Shown piece after piece: positions 25,937 through 36,486 of a stretch of DNA of 64,000 bases. This stretch comes from Chloroflexota bacterium. GTDB taxonomy: Bacteria > Chloroflexota > Anaerolineae > Aggregatilineales > UBA2796. The stretch spans positions 93,408-157,407 of the forward strand of contig JAJPHV010000076.1 of NCBI GenBank assembly GCA_021325095.1, in the 5' to 3' direction. Numbering within the stretch: position 1 is the stretch's first letter; every line of letters starts with the position of its first letter. Both the position numbers and the translations under genes were made by a program. The notes beneath the pieces are model-generated. The model saw only the letters and a list, made by a program, of their open reading frames with translations, searched no databases and had not been told where the DNA came from.

Positions 25937-28297
25937 CTACTGCCCCAACGCCTGACGGATCAACGGCCAGAGAACAATTAAGAGAATAAACAGCACGCCC
26001 ACCAGTACGGTGAACGCATAAGTCCGCACGTAGCCCGTCTGCATGCGGCGCAGCCGTGAGGAGAACCACTCAATGCCGCGCCCGATGTTCATGAAGCCTG
26101 CGTCAATCGCGCCCCGATCCACAGGCGAACTCAAGAAGGCGGCCATGCCGTTGAAACCGCCGACGATCAGGGTATTGTGGACGTAGTCGTGCCAGAACGC
26201 CCAATCGAGCGTGTTGGCAAGCCAGTTCGCAGCCCGATTATACGGCTGCTCGACAAAGCGCCCGTAAAACTCGTCCCAGTACAGCTTGGCGTTTGCCAGC
26301 CGGAACAGTTCGCGGGTTTCGGCGTACTTCTGCAACTGGTCGCGGCCCTTCTTGGTGAGCGGCGCTTTGCCGTACACCTGCTGCGCCAGCGCGATGGCGG
26401 CGACGGCAATGACCAGCGCCGTGATCGCCAGCAGCGCGTTGAACTGACCTGCGCTGGCGTAGGTGACGTGATGCTCCAGCCAGCCCGTCAGCACATCGAC
26501 GCGCAGCCGCAGCCAGGCGAACGCTTCCGGCAGGTTGAGCAGCCCGCCGATGACGGACAGCCCGGCCAGGATAATCAGTGGCACAGTCATCAAACTTGTG
26601 CTCTCCGGGGCGGACGCGGCGGCTTCGGTGCGCGGCTGCCCGAAGAAGACCAGGCACATCTGCCGCCACATATAGAAAGCCGTGAAACCCGCCGCCAGCA
26701 GCAGCAGACCGAGCGCGATGAAGCCCTCGACCTTGCCCTGGTTAAAGCCCACGTCGAAGGCCCGACCCAGGATTTCGTCCTTCGACCAGAACCCGGCCAG
26801 CGGGAAGATGCCCGACAGCGCCAGCGTCCCGATCAGATACGTCCAGAAGGTGACCGGCATCCGCTTGCGCAGGCCACCCATGTTGCGCATATCCTGGGCA
26901 TCGAAGGGCGTTTCCTCATGCTCTTCATGGCCGTGTTCGTCGCCGTGCCCTTCATGATGGCCGTGCGCCAGGTGGTAGCCGTGTTCGACGCCGTGAATGA
27001 CCGAACCGGAGCCGAGGAATAACAGCGCCTTGAAGAAAGCGTGTGTCACCAGATGGAACATGCCCGCCGCGTAGCCGCCCAGTCCTACCGCCGCCACCAT
27101 GAACCCAAGCTGGCTAACGGTGCTGTAGGCCAGCACGCGCTTGATGTCCCACTGGCCCATGGCGATGAAGCCCGCCATCAGTGCCGTAACGGAGCCGATG
27201 ATCGCCACCAGGGCTGCCGTCAGGGGCGCGGCGTTCAGGAACACGTTGCTGCGTACCAGCAGGAAAATGCCCGCCGTAACCATCGTGGCCGCGTGGATGA
27301 GCGCACTGACGGGCGTCGGGCCGGCCATTGCGTCCGGCAGCCAGACAAACAGCGGGATTTGCGCGCTCTTGCCGGTCACACCGAGCAGCATGAACAGGGT
27401 GATCAGCGTGATGACGGTCTGTAGCGGCAAGGTCACCGTGCCGAAATGGACGATATGGTTGCCTTCTTTCAGCCAATCTTCTGTCTGCCCGAACACTCCC
27501 TTGCGGATCGGGCCAGCCGGGGTAGCTGGCTGCTGTTCACCCTGGGCGGCGGTCTGGCCTTCCGCCGGAGCGACGACGGCTCCGCCATTCGATTCGGCAG
27601 GTGCAGCCTGGACGACTGCGCTTTCGCCTTCCGCCGCCCGCGCAGGAATCTCGCTCGGCGCGTAATAGTCCAGCGTGCCAAACGTCCAGAACGTCAGAAA
27701 GATGGCGATCAGAAAGCCGAAGTCGCCCACGCGGTTGACGATGAACGCCTTCCGCGCCGCATTGCTGTTCCGCCAGCCTACGCCGTGTGCCTTGTCGAAC
27801 CAGAAGCCGATCAGCAGGAATGAGCATAGGCCCACCCCTTCCCAGCCGACGAACGTCACCAGGAAGTTGTTGCCCGTGACCAGGATCAGCATGAAGACCA
27901 GGAACATGTTCAGATAGACGAAAAAGCGCGGGAAAAGTGGGTCGCCATGCATGTAGCCGATGGCATACACATGGATCAGCGTACCGACCCCTGTCACGAC
28001 CAGCATCATGGTCAGGCTCAGGGTATCGACGCGGAACTGCCAGGGGATTTCCACACCGCCCGACGGAATGCTGATCCAGCCCGTCAGGATCGGCGGGTTG
28101 ACGACGACAGCCTGAAAGCCAAAGCTCGACATGGCAATCGTCATGATGACGGCGACGGCGAAGGCCAGCCCCGCTGCGGTGGAGGCAACGAAGCCGACGC
28201 CCTTTTCACCCAGGTTTTTGCCCAGGAACAGGTTGAAGAGCATCCCTGCCAGCGGGAACAAAATGACCAGGGGGACGAGTGACGCAAAATTTTCCAT
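25937..28297 (-). CDS. nuoL: NADH-quinone oxidoreductase subunit L, with extra loops
   Basis: A 786-residue antiporter-like subunit, longer than the usual 610-680. Conserved positions include Glu at 153 (GWEGVG), Lys at 310 (GKSAQIPLFVWLPDAM) and Lys at 423 (FFKALLFLG). The C-terminal lateral helix is present. Two additions stand out: an Ala/Pro/Glu/Gln-rich stretch at about 217-264 after YYAPSEIP, and a His-rich loop at about 437-460 (HGHHEGHGDEHGHEEHEE). Similar His-rich loops occur in some NuoL proteins; the first insertion looks like a flexible linker. It starts two bases after nuoK, with GGAAGG in the end of that gene. Confidence 0.95.
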   Translation of the reverse strand: MENFASLVPLVILFPLAGMLFNLFLGKNLGEKGVGFVASTAAGLAFAVAVIMTIAMSSFGFQAVVVNPPILTGWISIPSGGVEIPWQFRVDTLSLTMMLVVTGVGTLIHVYAIGYMHGDPLFPRFFVYLNMFLVFMLILVTGNNFLVTFVGWEGVGLCSFLLIGFWFDKAHGVGWRNSNAARKAFIVNRVGDFGFLIAIFLTFWTFGTLDYYAPSEIPARAAEGESAVVQAAPAESNGGAVVAPAEGQTAAQGEQQPATPAGPIRKGVFGQTEDWLKEGNHIVHFGTVTLPLQTVITLITLFMLLGVTGKSAQIPLFVWLPDAMAGPTPVSALIHAATMVTAGIFLLVRSNVFLNAAPLTAALVAIIGSVTALMAGFIAMGQWDIKRVLAYSTVSQLGFMVAAVGLGGYAAGMFHLVTHAFFKALLFLGSGSVIHGVEHGYHLAHGHHEGHGDEHGHEEHEETPFDAQDMRNMGGLRKRMPVTFWTYLIGTLALSGIFPLAGFWSKDEILGRAFDVGFNQGKVEGFIALGLLLLAAGFTAFYMWRQMCLVFFGQPRTEAAASAPESTSLMTVPLIILAGLSVIGGLLNLPEAFAWLRLRVDVLTGWLEHHVTYASAGQFNALLAITALVIAVAAIALAQQVYGKAPLTKKGRDQLQKYAETRELFRLANAKLYWDEFYGRFVEQPYNRAANWLANTLDWAFWHDYVHNTLIVGGFNGMAAFLSSPVDRGAIDAGFMNIGRGIEWFSSRLRRMQTGYVRTYAFTVLVGVLFILLIVLWPLIRQALGQ

Positions 28298-28299
28298 AA

Positions 28300-28617
28300 C
28301 TAGCCTTCCAATGCGTGCAGTTCGTCGATGTCGATGGTCTTCTTCGACTTATAAATCGCCACGATCAGCGCCAGGCCAACGGCGACCTCGGCGGCAGCCA
28401 CCGTGATGACGAAGAACACGATCAACTGCCCGCCCACTTCGCCCCACTGCCGGGCGAAGCCGACCAGGGCCAGGTTCGCGGCGTTCAGCATCAACTCAAT
28501 CGACATAAAAATCATAATGGCGTTGCGCCGGACAAGCACGCCAAGCACGCCCATGATAAACAACACGGCGCTGAGGATCACAAAGTATTCGACGGGTATA
28601 CTGGATGGTGCAGGCAT
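28300..28617 (-). CDS. nuoK: NADH-quinone oxidoreductase subunit K
   Basis: A 105-residue, three-helix subunit. The two buried glutamates of the proton path are at 41 ([12 protein letters not shown]) and 77 ([11 protein letters not shown]), matching E36 and E72 of E. coli NuoK. The ATG at 28617 has GGAGG ten bases upstream; a longer frame to 28674 overlaps nuoJ and is rejected. It lies 34 bases after nuoJ, and a 14-base tandem duplication fills much of that gap. Confidence 0.95.
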   Translation of the reverse strand: MPAPSSIPVEYFVILSAVLFIMGVLGVLVRRNAIMIFMSIELMLNAANLALVGFARQWGEVGGQLIVFFVITVAAAEVAVGLALIVAIYKSKKTIDIDELHALEG

Positions 28618-28631
28618 TACGGGTGTTCCTC

Positions 28632-28661
28632 CTCGCGTTAGTCTGCTCGCGTTAGTCTGCT
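28632..28661. repeat. 14-base tandem duplication at the nuoJ-nuoK junction
   Basis: The unit CGCGTTAGTCTGCT occurs twice in direct succession (28634-28647 and 28648-28661), with two further matching bases before. The second copy contains the nuoJ stop codon; the first lies in the gap before nuoK. It looks like a recent slippage duplication and has no visible effect on either frame. Confidence 0.8.
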
Positions 28662-29944
28662 GACGACTCGGCACTCGGATTCCGGACGGCGCGATTGATG
28701 CGCCGTACCACCGGGCTGACGACCAGCCGCTGCCGCGCGCGCTTGACCACTTCCTCGCGGGTCAGGATGATCGCGCCGACCATCGCCACCAGCAGCAGCA
28801 GCGACACCAGTTCAAAGGGTAACAAAAACGCGCTCAGGAGCGACTGGCCGATCTGCTGTGGGCTGCCAAACGCTTCCTCGGTGCGTACCGGTTTCAGCCG
28901 GATCGAGGTGAGGCGCGGTGTGGTCTGCCCGGCCACCATCTCCGGCGCGAGGATCAGTAGTTCGTGAGTTTTGGGCTTCATGGTCAGCGTATCCAGCGTC
29001 ATCAGACGCTCGTCGCCGCGTTGCCAGGCCAGCAGGTAATCCCCCTTGTTGAGCGTGATCGTTTTGGCCGACGAAACGCCGCTGCTCGTCGTCGCTCCCA
29101 GATCGGCAACCAGAACAACTCTACCGCGCTGTTCCGGAGTCAGGTCAGCGCGGTACTCTTTGGCCGGATCAAGCTGGATCAGGCTCACCGGCGCGCCGCT
29201 CGGCAGCGCGTTCACCGCCGTCAGCCGGAGGGTGTCCTCGCTGTCCAGCGGCCCCATGTCGGTGGGAACGGTCATCAAGAACAGCTTTTGATCGGCGGTG
29301 CTGGTAATGAGAACCGTCGTCGTGGTGTCCGGTTCAAGCCTGATCGAGTTCACCACCACCGGCGCCGTGCCGGATTTGATCGGGTCGGGACATTTGCTCT
29401 GGTCGGCCTCAGTGCAGGCCGGGAAGACCAGCGCATTGTAATCGCCCGCGCGCACTGCCGTGAACTCGGTGGGTTCTCGGTACGCCAGGTCGCTGCCCAT
29501 CTTCTCGTTGTTCAGGTACACGTCTACAGCGGGCGCGCCCGGCGCAGCGTGTACGAACCTGACCTGGGGCTGGTGCGGTATGGGCTTCAGCAATCCAACA
29601 TTGCCGCGCACGATGGACACAAAGGCCACCACCTGGAAGATCGTCGTCAGCGCCACAGCCCCCGGCGCCAGCCAGGGGTAGCGTGGCTCTTCGTCACGGA
29701 GGCGCTCTGCACCCAACAGCATGATTACGAACATGAATAGCACCATGATCGCGCCAGCGTAGACCGTTACCTGGATCATGCCCAGGAAGGGCGCATTGAG
29801 CATCAGATAGAAGAAGGCGACACAAAGGAAATTGGTGACGAGGAAAAGGGCGCTGTGTACCGCGTTGCGGCTGACCAGCATAAACGCCGCCGAAAAGATG
29901 GCTACAGCCGCCACGATGATGAATATCGCCAGTTCGAGCGTCAT
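28652..29944 (-). CDS. nuoJ: NADH-quinone oxidoreductase subunit J with a DUF4397-like insertion
   Basis: A 430-residue protein where NuoJ usually has 165-200. Residues 1-112 hold four helices with the conserved [20 protein letters not shown], and 366-395 hold the fifth ([20 protein letters not shown]). Between helices four and five about 230 residues are inserted (127-355). This part begins [19 protein letters not shown], the hallmark opening of a DUF4397 domain, and a second, weaker unit starts near 239 ([16 protein letters not shown]). Cys177 and Cys185 could form a disulfide. The loop between the last two helices should face outside the cell. The frame is continuous, so this is a real fusion rather than an error in two genes. 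First gene of nuoJKLMN. Confidence 0.92.
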   Translation of the reverse strand: MTLELAIFIIVAAVAIFSAAFMLVSRNAVHSALFLVTNFLCVAFFYLMLNAPFLGMIQVTVYAGAIMVLFMFVIMLLGAERLRDEEPRYPWLAPGAVALTTIFQVVAFVSIVRGNVGLLKPIPHQPQVRFVHAAPGAPAVDVYLNNEKMGSDLAYREPTEFTAVRAGDYNALVFPACTEADQSKCPDPIKSGTAPVVVNSIRLEPDTTTTVLITSTADQKLFLMTVPTDMGPLDSEDTLRLTAVNALPSGAPVSLIQLDPAKEYRADLTPEQRGRVVLVADLGATTSSGVSSAKTITLNKGDYLLAWQRGDERLMTLDTLTMKPKTHELLILAPEMVAGQTTPRLTSIRLKPVRTEEAFGSPQQIGQSLLSAFLLPFELVSLLLLVAMVGAIILTREEVVKRARQRLVVSPVVRRINRAVRNPSAESSAD

Positions 29945-29986
29945 ATCGGATCGTCCTGGAACCTTAGAAAATGGTGAGGCTTGTTC

Positions 29987-30016
29987 AGTTTATCTCAAAT
30001 CACTTTGGAACGTCAA
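29987..30016 (-). promoter_or_regulatory. Candidate promoter of nuoJKLMN
   Basis: Minus strand: -35 TTGACG (30011-30016), 18-base spacer, -10 TAAACT (29987-29992), about 42 bases before the nuoJ ATG. A promoter here agrees with the absence of upstream nuo genes. The rest of 30040-30240 contains C/T-rich imperfect palindromes like the dispersed repeats, and no gene. Confidence 0.5.
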
Positions 30017-30275
30017 AAACCAGTTGAGCCAATGTGTAATCTTTACCTCACCGCCGTGCTTCTCTATATTGCGAGGAGGAACGGGTAGAGCTTCCTTCTC
30101 TGGTTCCCTCCCTCTTTGCGCAGCGCAGAGAAATCGGGAGTGAGGCGAAAGGTTTTAACTTTGTCCCCTCCCGGATTTTACCTCACCTGCGACGGACAAG
30201 TATGCTGTGTAGAGCAGCCACCAGGGAGGGGGGCTTAATTCTCGAATGTGGGGTAGCTACGCCGCGCGGCATTGG

Positions 30276-30304
30276 TTGCATTATGCAAGTCGGGGCTGAA
30301 TAAT
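30276..30304 (+). promoter_or_regulatory. Promoter of the SDR gene, with a palindrome at -35
   Basis: Plus strand: -35 TTGCAT (30276-30281), 17-base spacer, -10 AATAAT (30299-30304), about 45 bases before the ATG at 30349. The -35 is half of the perfect palindrome TTGCAT-T-ATGCAA (30276-30288), which may be a regulator site. Confidence 0.5.
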
Positions 30305-30348
30305 AGTGACATGTTCGGCGAATGAACTCCAGTCGGCAAAGGCGTGAC

Positions 30349-31368
30349 ATGGCTAAAGCGCTGGTAACGGGAGGAACAGGCTTCCTCGGCTCTCACATCG
30401 TGCGCACATTGATCGAGGCGGGGCATACCGTGCGCGTCCTGCGCCGCGCCAGGTCGTCGCTGACGCTGCTGGAAGGCTTGCCCATCGAACATGCCATCGG
30501 GGATGTGATGAATGTGCCTTCGCTGGAAGGGGCCTTGCAAGGCTGTGAATGGGTCTTCCACGCGGCAGCAGTAGCCGATTACTGGCGAGCGAACCCCATC
30601 AAGATGTATCTGGTCAACGTCAACGGGACGGTCAACGTGCTGAACGCCGCACGACGGGCCGGGGTGCGCCGCGTGATTTTCACCAGCAGCGGCGCCGCAG
30701 TCGGAATGCGCAGCGATGGCCGACCTGCCGATGAGCGTGACGTATTTAACCTGCCTCCGGGGCGGTTCCCTTACGGCCATAGCAAATTCTTGGCCGAGGC
30801 CGAAGTCCGGCGTGCCGTCGAAACGGGGCAGGATGTCGTCACACTCAACCCGGCGGTTGTCCTCGGCCCCGGCGATGTGAATCTGATCTCCGGCAGCGGC
30901 ATCGTGGAGATGGCGCGCGGTAACATCTTTATCTACCCGACAGGCGGTGTGACGGTGATCGACGTGCGCGACGTGGCGGCGGCGCACCTGGCGGCGGCGG
31001 AGCATGGCCGTACCGGTGAGCGCTATTTGCTCGGCACGCTGGACATCAGTTACCACGCCCTGATGAAGTTGATGGCAGACGTAGTGGGCGTTCCGGCTCC
31101 GTTCCTGCCCGTGCCCGGCGCTGTCACGCCCATCCTGGCGGCACTGGCCGGGCTGGCACGGCGGGCCGGGCTGGCGCTGCCACTGGACGCCGACCAGATC
31201 AGGTTAAGCGGGCGCAACATTTATTTCGACTGCCACAAGGCATGGCGCGAACTGGGCGAGCCGGCTATCGACCTCCGCCAGACGTTGGCAGATACGTATG
31301 ACTGGTACGTCCAGCGCGGGATGATCAAAAACAGGGATGATGTGCCTGGTCGCGCACGCCCAAACTGA
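30349..31368 (+). CDS. Extended SDR, HpnA/dihydroflavonol-reductase-like
   Basis: A 339-residue NAD(P)-dependent oxidoreductase. The Rossmann motif GGTGFLGSH is at the start, TSSGAAVG carries the active Ser, and PYGHSKFLAEAE holds the Tyr-Lys pair. The sequence resembles 'hopanoid-associated sugar epimerase' and dihydroflavonol-4-reductase-like proteins; no hopanoid genes are nearby, so the substrate is open. The start at 30349 opens directly into the nucleotide-binding strand (MAKALVTGG). It stands alone on the plus strand and converges on tatD, 11 bases away. Confidence 0.88.
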   Translation: MAKALVTGGTGFLGSHIVRTLIEAGHTVRVLRRARSSLTLLEGLPIEHAIGDVMNVPSLEGALQGCEWVFHAAAVADYWRANPIKMYLVNVNGTVNVLNAARRAGVRRVIFTSSGAAVGMRSDGRPADERDVFNLPPGRFPYGHSKFLAEAEVRRAVETGQDVVTLNPAVVLGPGDVNLISGSGIVEMARGNIFIYPTGGVTVIDVRDVAAAHLAAAEHGRTGERYLLGTLDISYHALMKLMADVVGVPAPFLPVPGAVTPILAALAGLARRAGLALPLDADQIRLSGRNIYFDCHKAWRELGEPAIDLRQTLADTYDWYVQRGMIKNRDDVPGRARPN

Positions 31369-31379
31369 GCATCCAACGA

Positions 31380-32171
31380 TCAGGCGCGTTCCAGCCCGAA
31401 CAGCCGCTCGGCGTTTTGCGTCGTAGCGGCAGCCAGCGCTTCGTTGGAGACGTTGTGCAGCGCCGCCAGCCGCTCGGCGACGTAAGCAACATAAGCTGGT
31501 TCGTTGCGCTTGCCGCGATGCGGGTGCGGGGTCAGGAAAGGGCCGTCGGTTTCCACCAGCAGGCGATCCAGCGGCGCTGCGGCGGCCACCGACCTGAGAG
31601 CGTCGGCGTTCTTGTACGTGATCGGCCCGGTGAAGCCCAGGTAAAAGCCGAGCGCCAGTGCTTGCTCGGCGGCGGCGCGCGGTGCAGAGAACGAATGCAG
31701 CACGCCGGGGCGCTCGCGCAAACTGTCCGGCAGCGTCGGAACCCATGCGGCCAATACGGCCAGCACGTCGTCGCTGGCCTCCCGGTTGTGGATGATCACG
31801 GGGAGTTCCAGGCGAGCCGCCAGTTCCAACTGCTGCTCGAAGGCAAGTCGCTGCTGCGCTCTGGGACTCCAGTCGCGGTAGTAGTCCAGCCCGATCTCCC
31901 CGATGGCTACGACATGGGTGTGCTGGGCCTGCTGTGCGATCCCGTCCAGATCAGCGGGCGTAAATTCGGCAGTGCTGTTGGGATGGATGCCCACCGCGAC
32001 GAAAATGCCGGGGTAAACGTCGGCCAGGGCCAGCGCCGCCGCGCCCGACGCTGCATCGGTGGCCGGGTTGACGATCCGCGTGACACCTTGCGCCGCCGCC
32101 CGCGCGATCACGTCTGCCCGATCTGTGTCGTAAGCGTCAAAATCGAGATGGCAGTGGGTATCGATCAGCAC
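31380..32171 (-). CDS. tatD: TatD-family metal-dependent hydrolase (DNase)
   Basis: A 263-residue TIM-barrel hydrolase. Metal ligands are visible in DTHCHLDF (first strand), GEIGLDYYRD (Glu), PVIIHNREA (His), LHSFSA (His) and VETDGPFL (Asp). Members act as 3'-5' DNA exonucleases or on D-aminoacyl-tRNA; which applies here is not clear from sequence. The start is a GTG at 32171. It lies 19 bases after gmd on the same strand and may be cotranscribed. Confidence 0.93.
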   Translation of the reverse strand: MLIDTHCHLDFDAYDTDRADVIARAAAQGVTRIVNPATDAASGAAALALADVYPGIFVAVGIHPNSTAEFTPADLDGIAQQAQHTHVVAIGEIGLDYYRDWSPRAQQRLAFEQQLELAARLELPVIIHNREASDDVLAVLAAWVPTLPDSLRERPGVLHSFSAPRAAAEQALALGFYLGFTGPITYKNADALRSVAAAAPLDRLLVETDGPFLTPHPHRGKRNEPAYVAYVAERLAALHNVSNEALAAATTQNAERLFGLERA

Positions 32172-32190
32172 TGTCAGGCTGCCCGGCGCA

Positions 32191-34172
<1,982 letters not shown>

Positions 34173-34197
34173 AACCCCAATCCTCCGAGCGGCGGTC

Positions 34198-34203
34198 ATT
34201 ATA
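34198..34203 (-). promoter_or_regulatory. -10 element upstream of rmd
   Basis: A perfect TATAAT on the minus strand, 25 bases before the GTG of rmd. No good -35 is visible at the usual distance. Its position rules out the longer starts of rmd. Confidence 0.5.
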
Positions 34204-34303
34204 GCGTACATCTAACAAAACAGAATGCCCGGCCCCTGGACGCAATCGTGGCCGAGCATTCGGTCAGACGATCACCGGCCAGTTGCCTGGCCCAGACGAT
34301 CCG

Positions 34304-36370
34304 CTATTTGGCCTGTGTAGCGGCCTCGACGACCACCACGCCCACCAGGGTCGTGTCTTTTTCGCCCATGATCACGATCACGTAACGTTTGCCCGCCTCT
34401 ACCTTGACCTCACTGGTTGCGCCTATCGGAGTGCCTTTGTCGTCGTGGGCCAGGAAAGTGTAATTGCCTGGGTCAAGGGCCATCACTCTGGAAAGGTCGC
34501 TGCGCGCAAGCTGGCTGGCAATCACCTTGTTCGTAACTGACGGGATGATGCGCGCGGGCGTAGCGGGCTTGGTGGCGGCCTGAGTGGCCTTCTGCGTTGG
34601 CTGCGGCCCGGACGCACTGGCCGCCTCGACGGTGACAGGCGGAGTCACGGCGGAAATGTGCGCGACCTGCACCTGTGCCGTGTCTGGCTGCAAGGGAACT
34701 TCGTCGAAGCGCGGTTGCAACAGTTGAACATCCGCGTTGGCCCGCCCGACTGCGATCAACGTCGAGGATTTTCCGGGCATAAATCTGAGCTGCGTTTGTG
34801 TAAACGTCCGGTCTGTGGACGGCCAGTTTAGCTTGATAGCGCTGTTGAGTTCGTCTACAGAGCTAGATGTCTCCGACCACTGACCACGCTTGACCATCCT
34901 GAAGAGCGGTACTTTACCGCCCCACACGTCAAAGCTATCGATGTCCTGCGTGGCATTGATCACTCGAACCTGCATGACATCCGGCGGAATAAAGGTCGGC
35001 GTCGGCGTCGGCAGCGCAACCGGAGGTTCGACTCCCACTTTGGTGGACAACAAGAGCGGATCAGCCTTCTCGCCCGTGACGATATACAGGTAAGCGACCC
35101 CCTCGGCGAAGTCGATGGGTTTGGCAGGCTGTTCCACCACGCGCGGCTTGTCCTCATTCAGGGCATTGAAGGCCAACTGGGTCGAACCCGCCGGAATCGG
35201 CCCGCCCAGGCTTATTTCGGCATAGCGAAGCGCCGGGAAACCGGGCAGTGGTTTGGAACCAGCTGTCATCTGAAGGGAGGCCGTGCCGCGCGCCATATTC
35301 AACACGCTCAGACGGGCCGTTTTGGCGGCGGTCAGGCGCAGGTTTTCCCAGTAGAGGTTGGCCTTCAGCGCTGCCACTGGTTCGTAGATAACCAGATCGC
35401 CAGACTGATCGGGCCGCAAGATCAGATCGGTTTTAATCAGCGGCGAGGATTGTGTGCCTGCTTTGAAGATTTCCAGTGTTCTGGCATAGGCCGGAACGGT
35501 CTGCCAGTCAGAAACCTGGCGGCGGTCAAGTCCCTGAACGACAGGCTTGCCGTTCAGGTTCACGTCCAATGGCCCGGCATCCTCACTCACATTGATGACG
35601 CGCAGCCTCGCGTTGCGGATGGTGGCTGAGTTGGCCGCCGTCAGGCCGAGCGTGGCTTTGGCCGCCCCGGTCAATACCAGCGTATATGCCTGCCGCTCAA
35701 TCAGCGTGATCGACTGCGACAGGACGGGCTGGCCGTCGCGCGTTACCTGCACGTCGGTTCTGCCCGCTTTCAACACGAAGGGGTCAGAGAGTTGGCCGCC
35801 GTGTTGCAGCGTGCCGATCTTTTGCCCGCCCACCGTCACTTCCAACGACTCATCGCCGGAAAGGGCATATAAGGCTTGTACCCGTGTCTGCCCGGCTTCC
35901 AGGGCCTCAACGTTCTCAGTGATGCGAATCAGGGAAAACTTATCGGCTGCGCCGCCCAGTACACCCAGCACAGTTTCGCGCGCATCCAGGGATAGTGGTT
36001 CTTGCAGCAGCAGGTTATCTGTACCGGGCACGTCTCCGGCCCGCACGACCCGCACCATGTACTGCCCGGCTGCCCTGGCAATAGCACTGGTCAGCACGCC
36101 GTAGCCAAGCTGGGCGACAGCCAGGGAATTTCCCACATACACATCCACGCGCGGCGCATTGGGCACGGCGACGACGAAACGCACGATGGCCTGCGTCTCC
36201 GGGTCAAGCACCTCGACAGCCTGCTGAATGATAGGCGTCGGGTTAGGCGTCAGTGTGGGTGGAGCCGGGGTTGGGGTCGGTGGGGGCGGCGGTGTCTGCG
36301 ACTGACAGGCCGCGATGGTCCCGATCAGGCCAGCGACGAGCAGAAATTTCCGCATGGGTGGCAGGTGCAT
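34304..36370 (-). CDS. Lipoprotein built of several DUF4397-like units
   Basis: A 688-residue exported lipoprotein. The N-terminus has a signal with lipobox IAAC, then a Pro/Thr linker. Repeated Ig-like or beta-sandwich units follow, several opening with a strand that reads like the DUF4397 start: VRFVVAVPNAPRVDVYVGN, then RVQALYALSGDESLEV, LRVINVSEDAGPLDVNLNG, ARLSVLNMARGTASLQM and VRVINATQDIDSFDVWGG. Two Thr/Pro/Ala linkers separate the last units. The start at 36370 has GGAGA seven bases upstream. It follows a membrane Ser/Thr kinase gene by 116 bases. Function unknown; DUF4397 proteins are extracellular and poorly studied. It could bind a surface glycan or partner protein. Confidence 0.85.
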   Translation of the reverse strand: MHLPPMRKFLLVAGLIGTIAACQSQTPPPPPTPTPAPPTLTPNPTPIIQQAVEVLDPETQAIVRFVVAVPNAPRVDVYVGNSLAVAQLGYGVLTSAIARAAGQYMVRVVRAGDVPGTDNLLLQEPLSLDARETVLGVLGGAADKFSLIRITENVEALEAGQTRVQALYALSGDESLEVTVGGQKIGTLQHGGQLSDPFVLKAGRTDVQVTRDGQPVLSQSITLIERQAYTLVLTGAAKATLGLTAANSATIRNARLRVINVSEDAGPLDVNLNGKPVVQGLDRRQVSDWQTVPAYARTLEIFKAGTQSSPLIKTDLILRPDQSGDLVIYEPVAALKANLYWENLRLTAAKTARLSVLNMARGTASLQMTAGSKPLPGFPALRYAEISLGGPIPAGSTQLAFNALNEDKPRVVEQPAKPIDFAEGVAYLYIVTGEKADPLLLSTKVGVEPPVALPTPTPTFIPPDVMQVRVINATQDIDSFDVWGGKVPLFRMVKRGQWSETSSSVDELNSAIKLNWPSTDRTFTQTQLRFMPGKSSTLIAVGRANADVQLLQPRFDEVPLQPDTAQVQVAHISAVTPPVTVEAASASGPQPTQKATQAATKPATPARIIPSVTNKVIASQLARSDLSRVMALDPGNYTFLAHDDKGTPIGATSEVKVEAGKRYVIVIMGEKDTTLVGVVVVEAATQAK

Positions 36371-36486
36371 AAGGACGTCTCCACAGTCTGCCTGCGTAGT
36401 AAAGGGTTGCGCCTGCGCAGAATTGTACCGCAGAGTGCCAATGTGCGCTGAGTTGGCCGGCTTGGCCCGCTCGGCAATCTGGCGCC

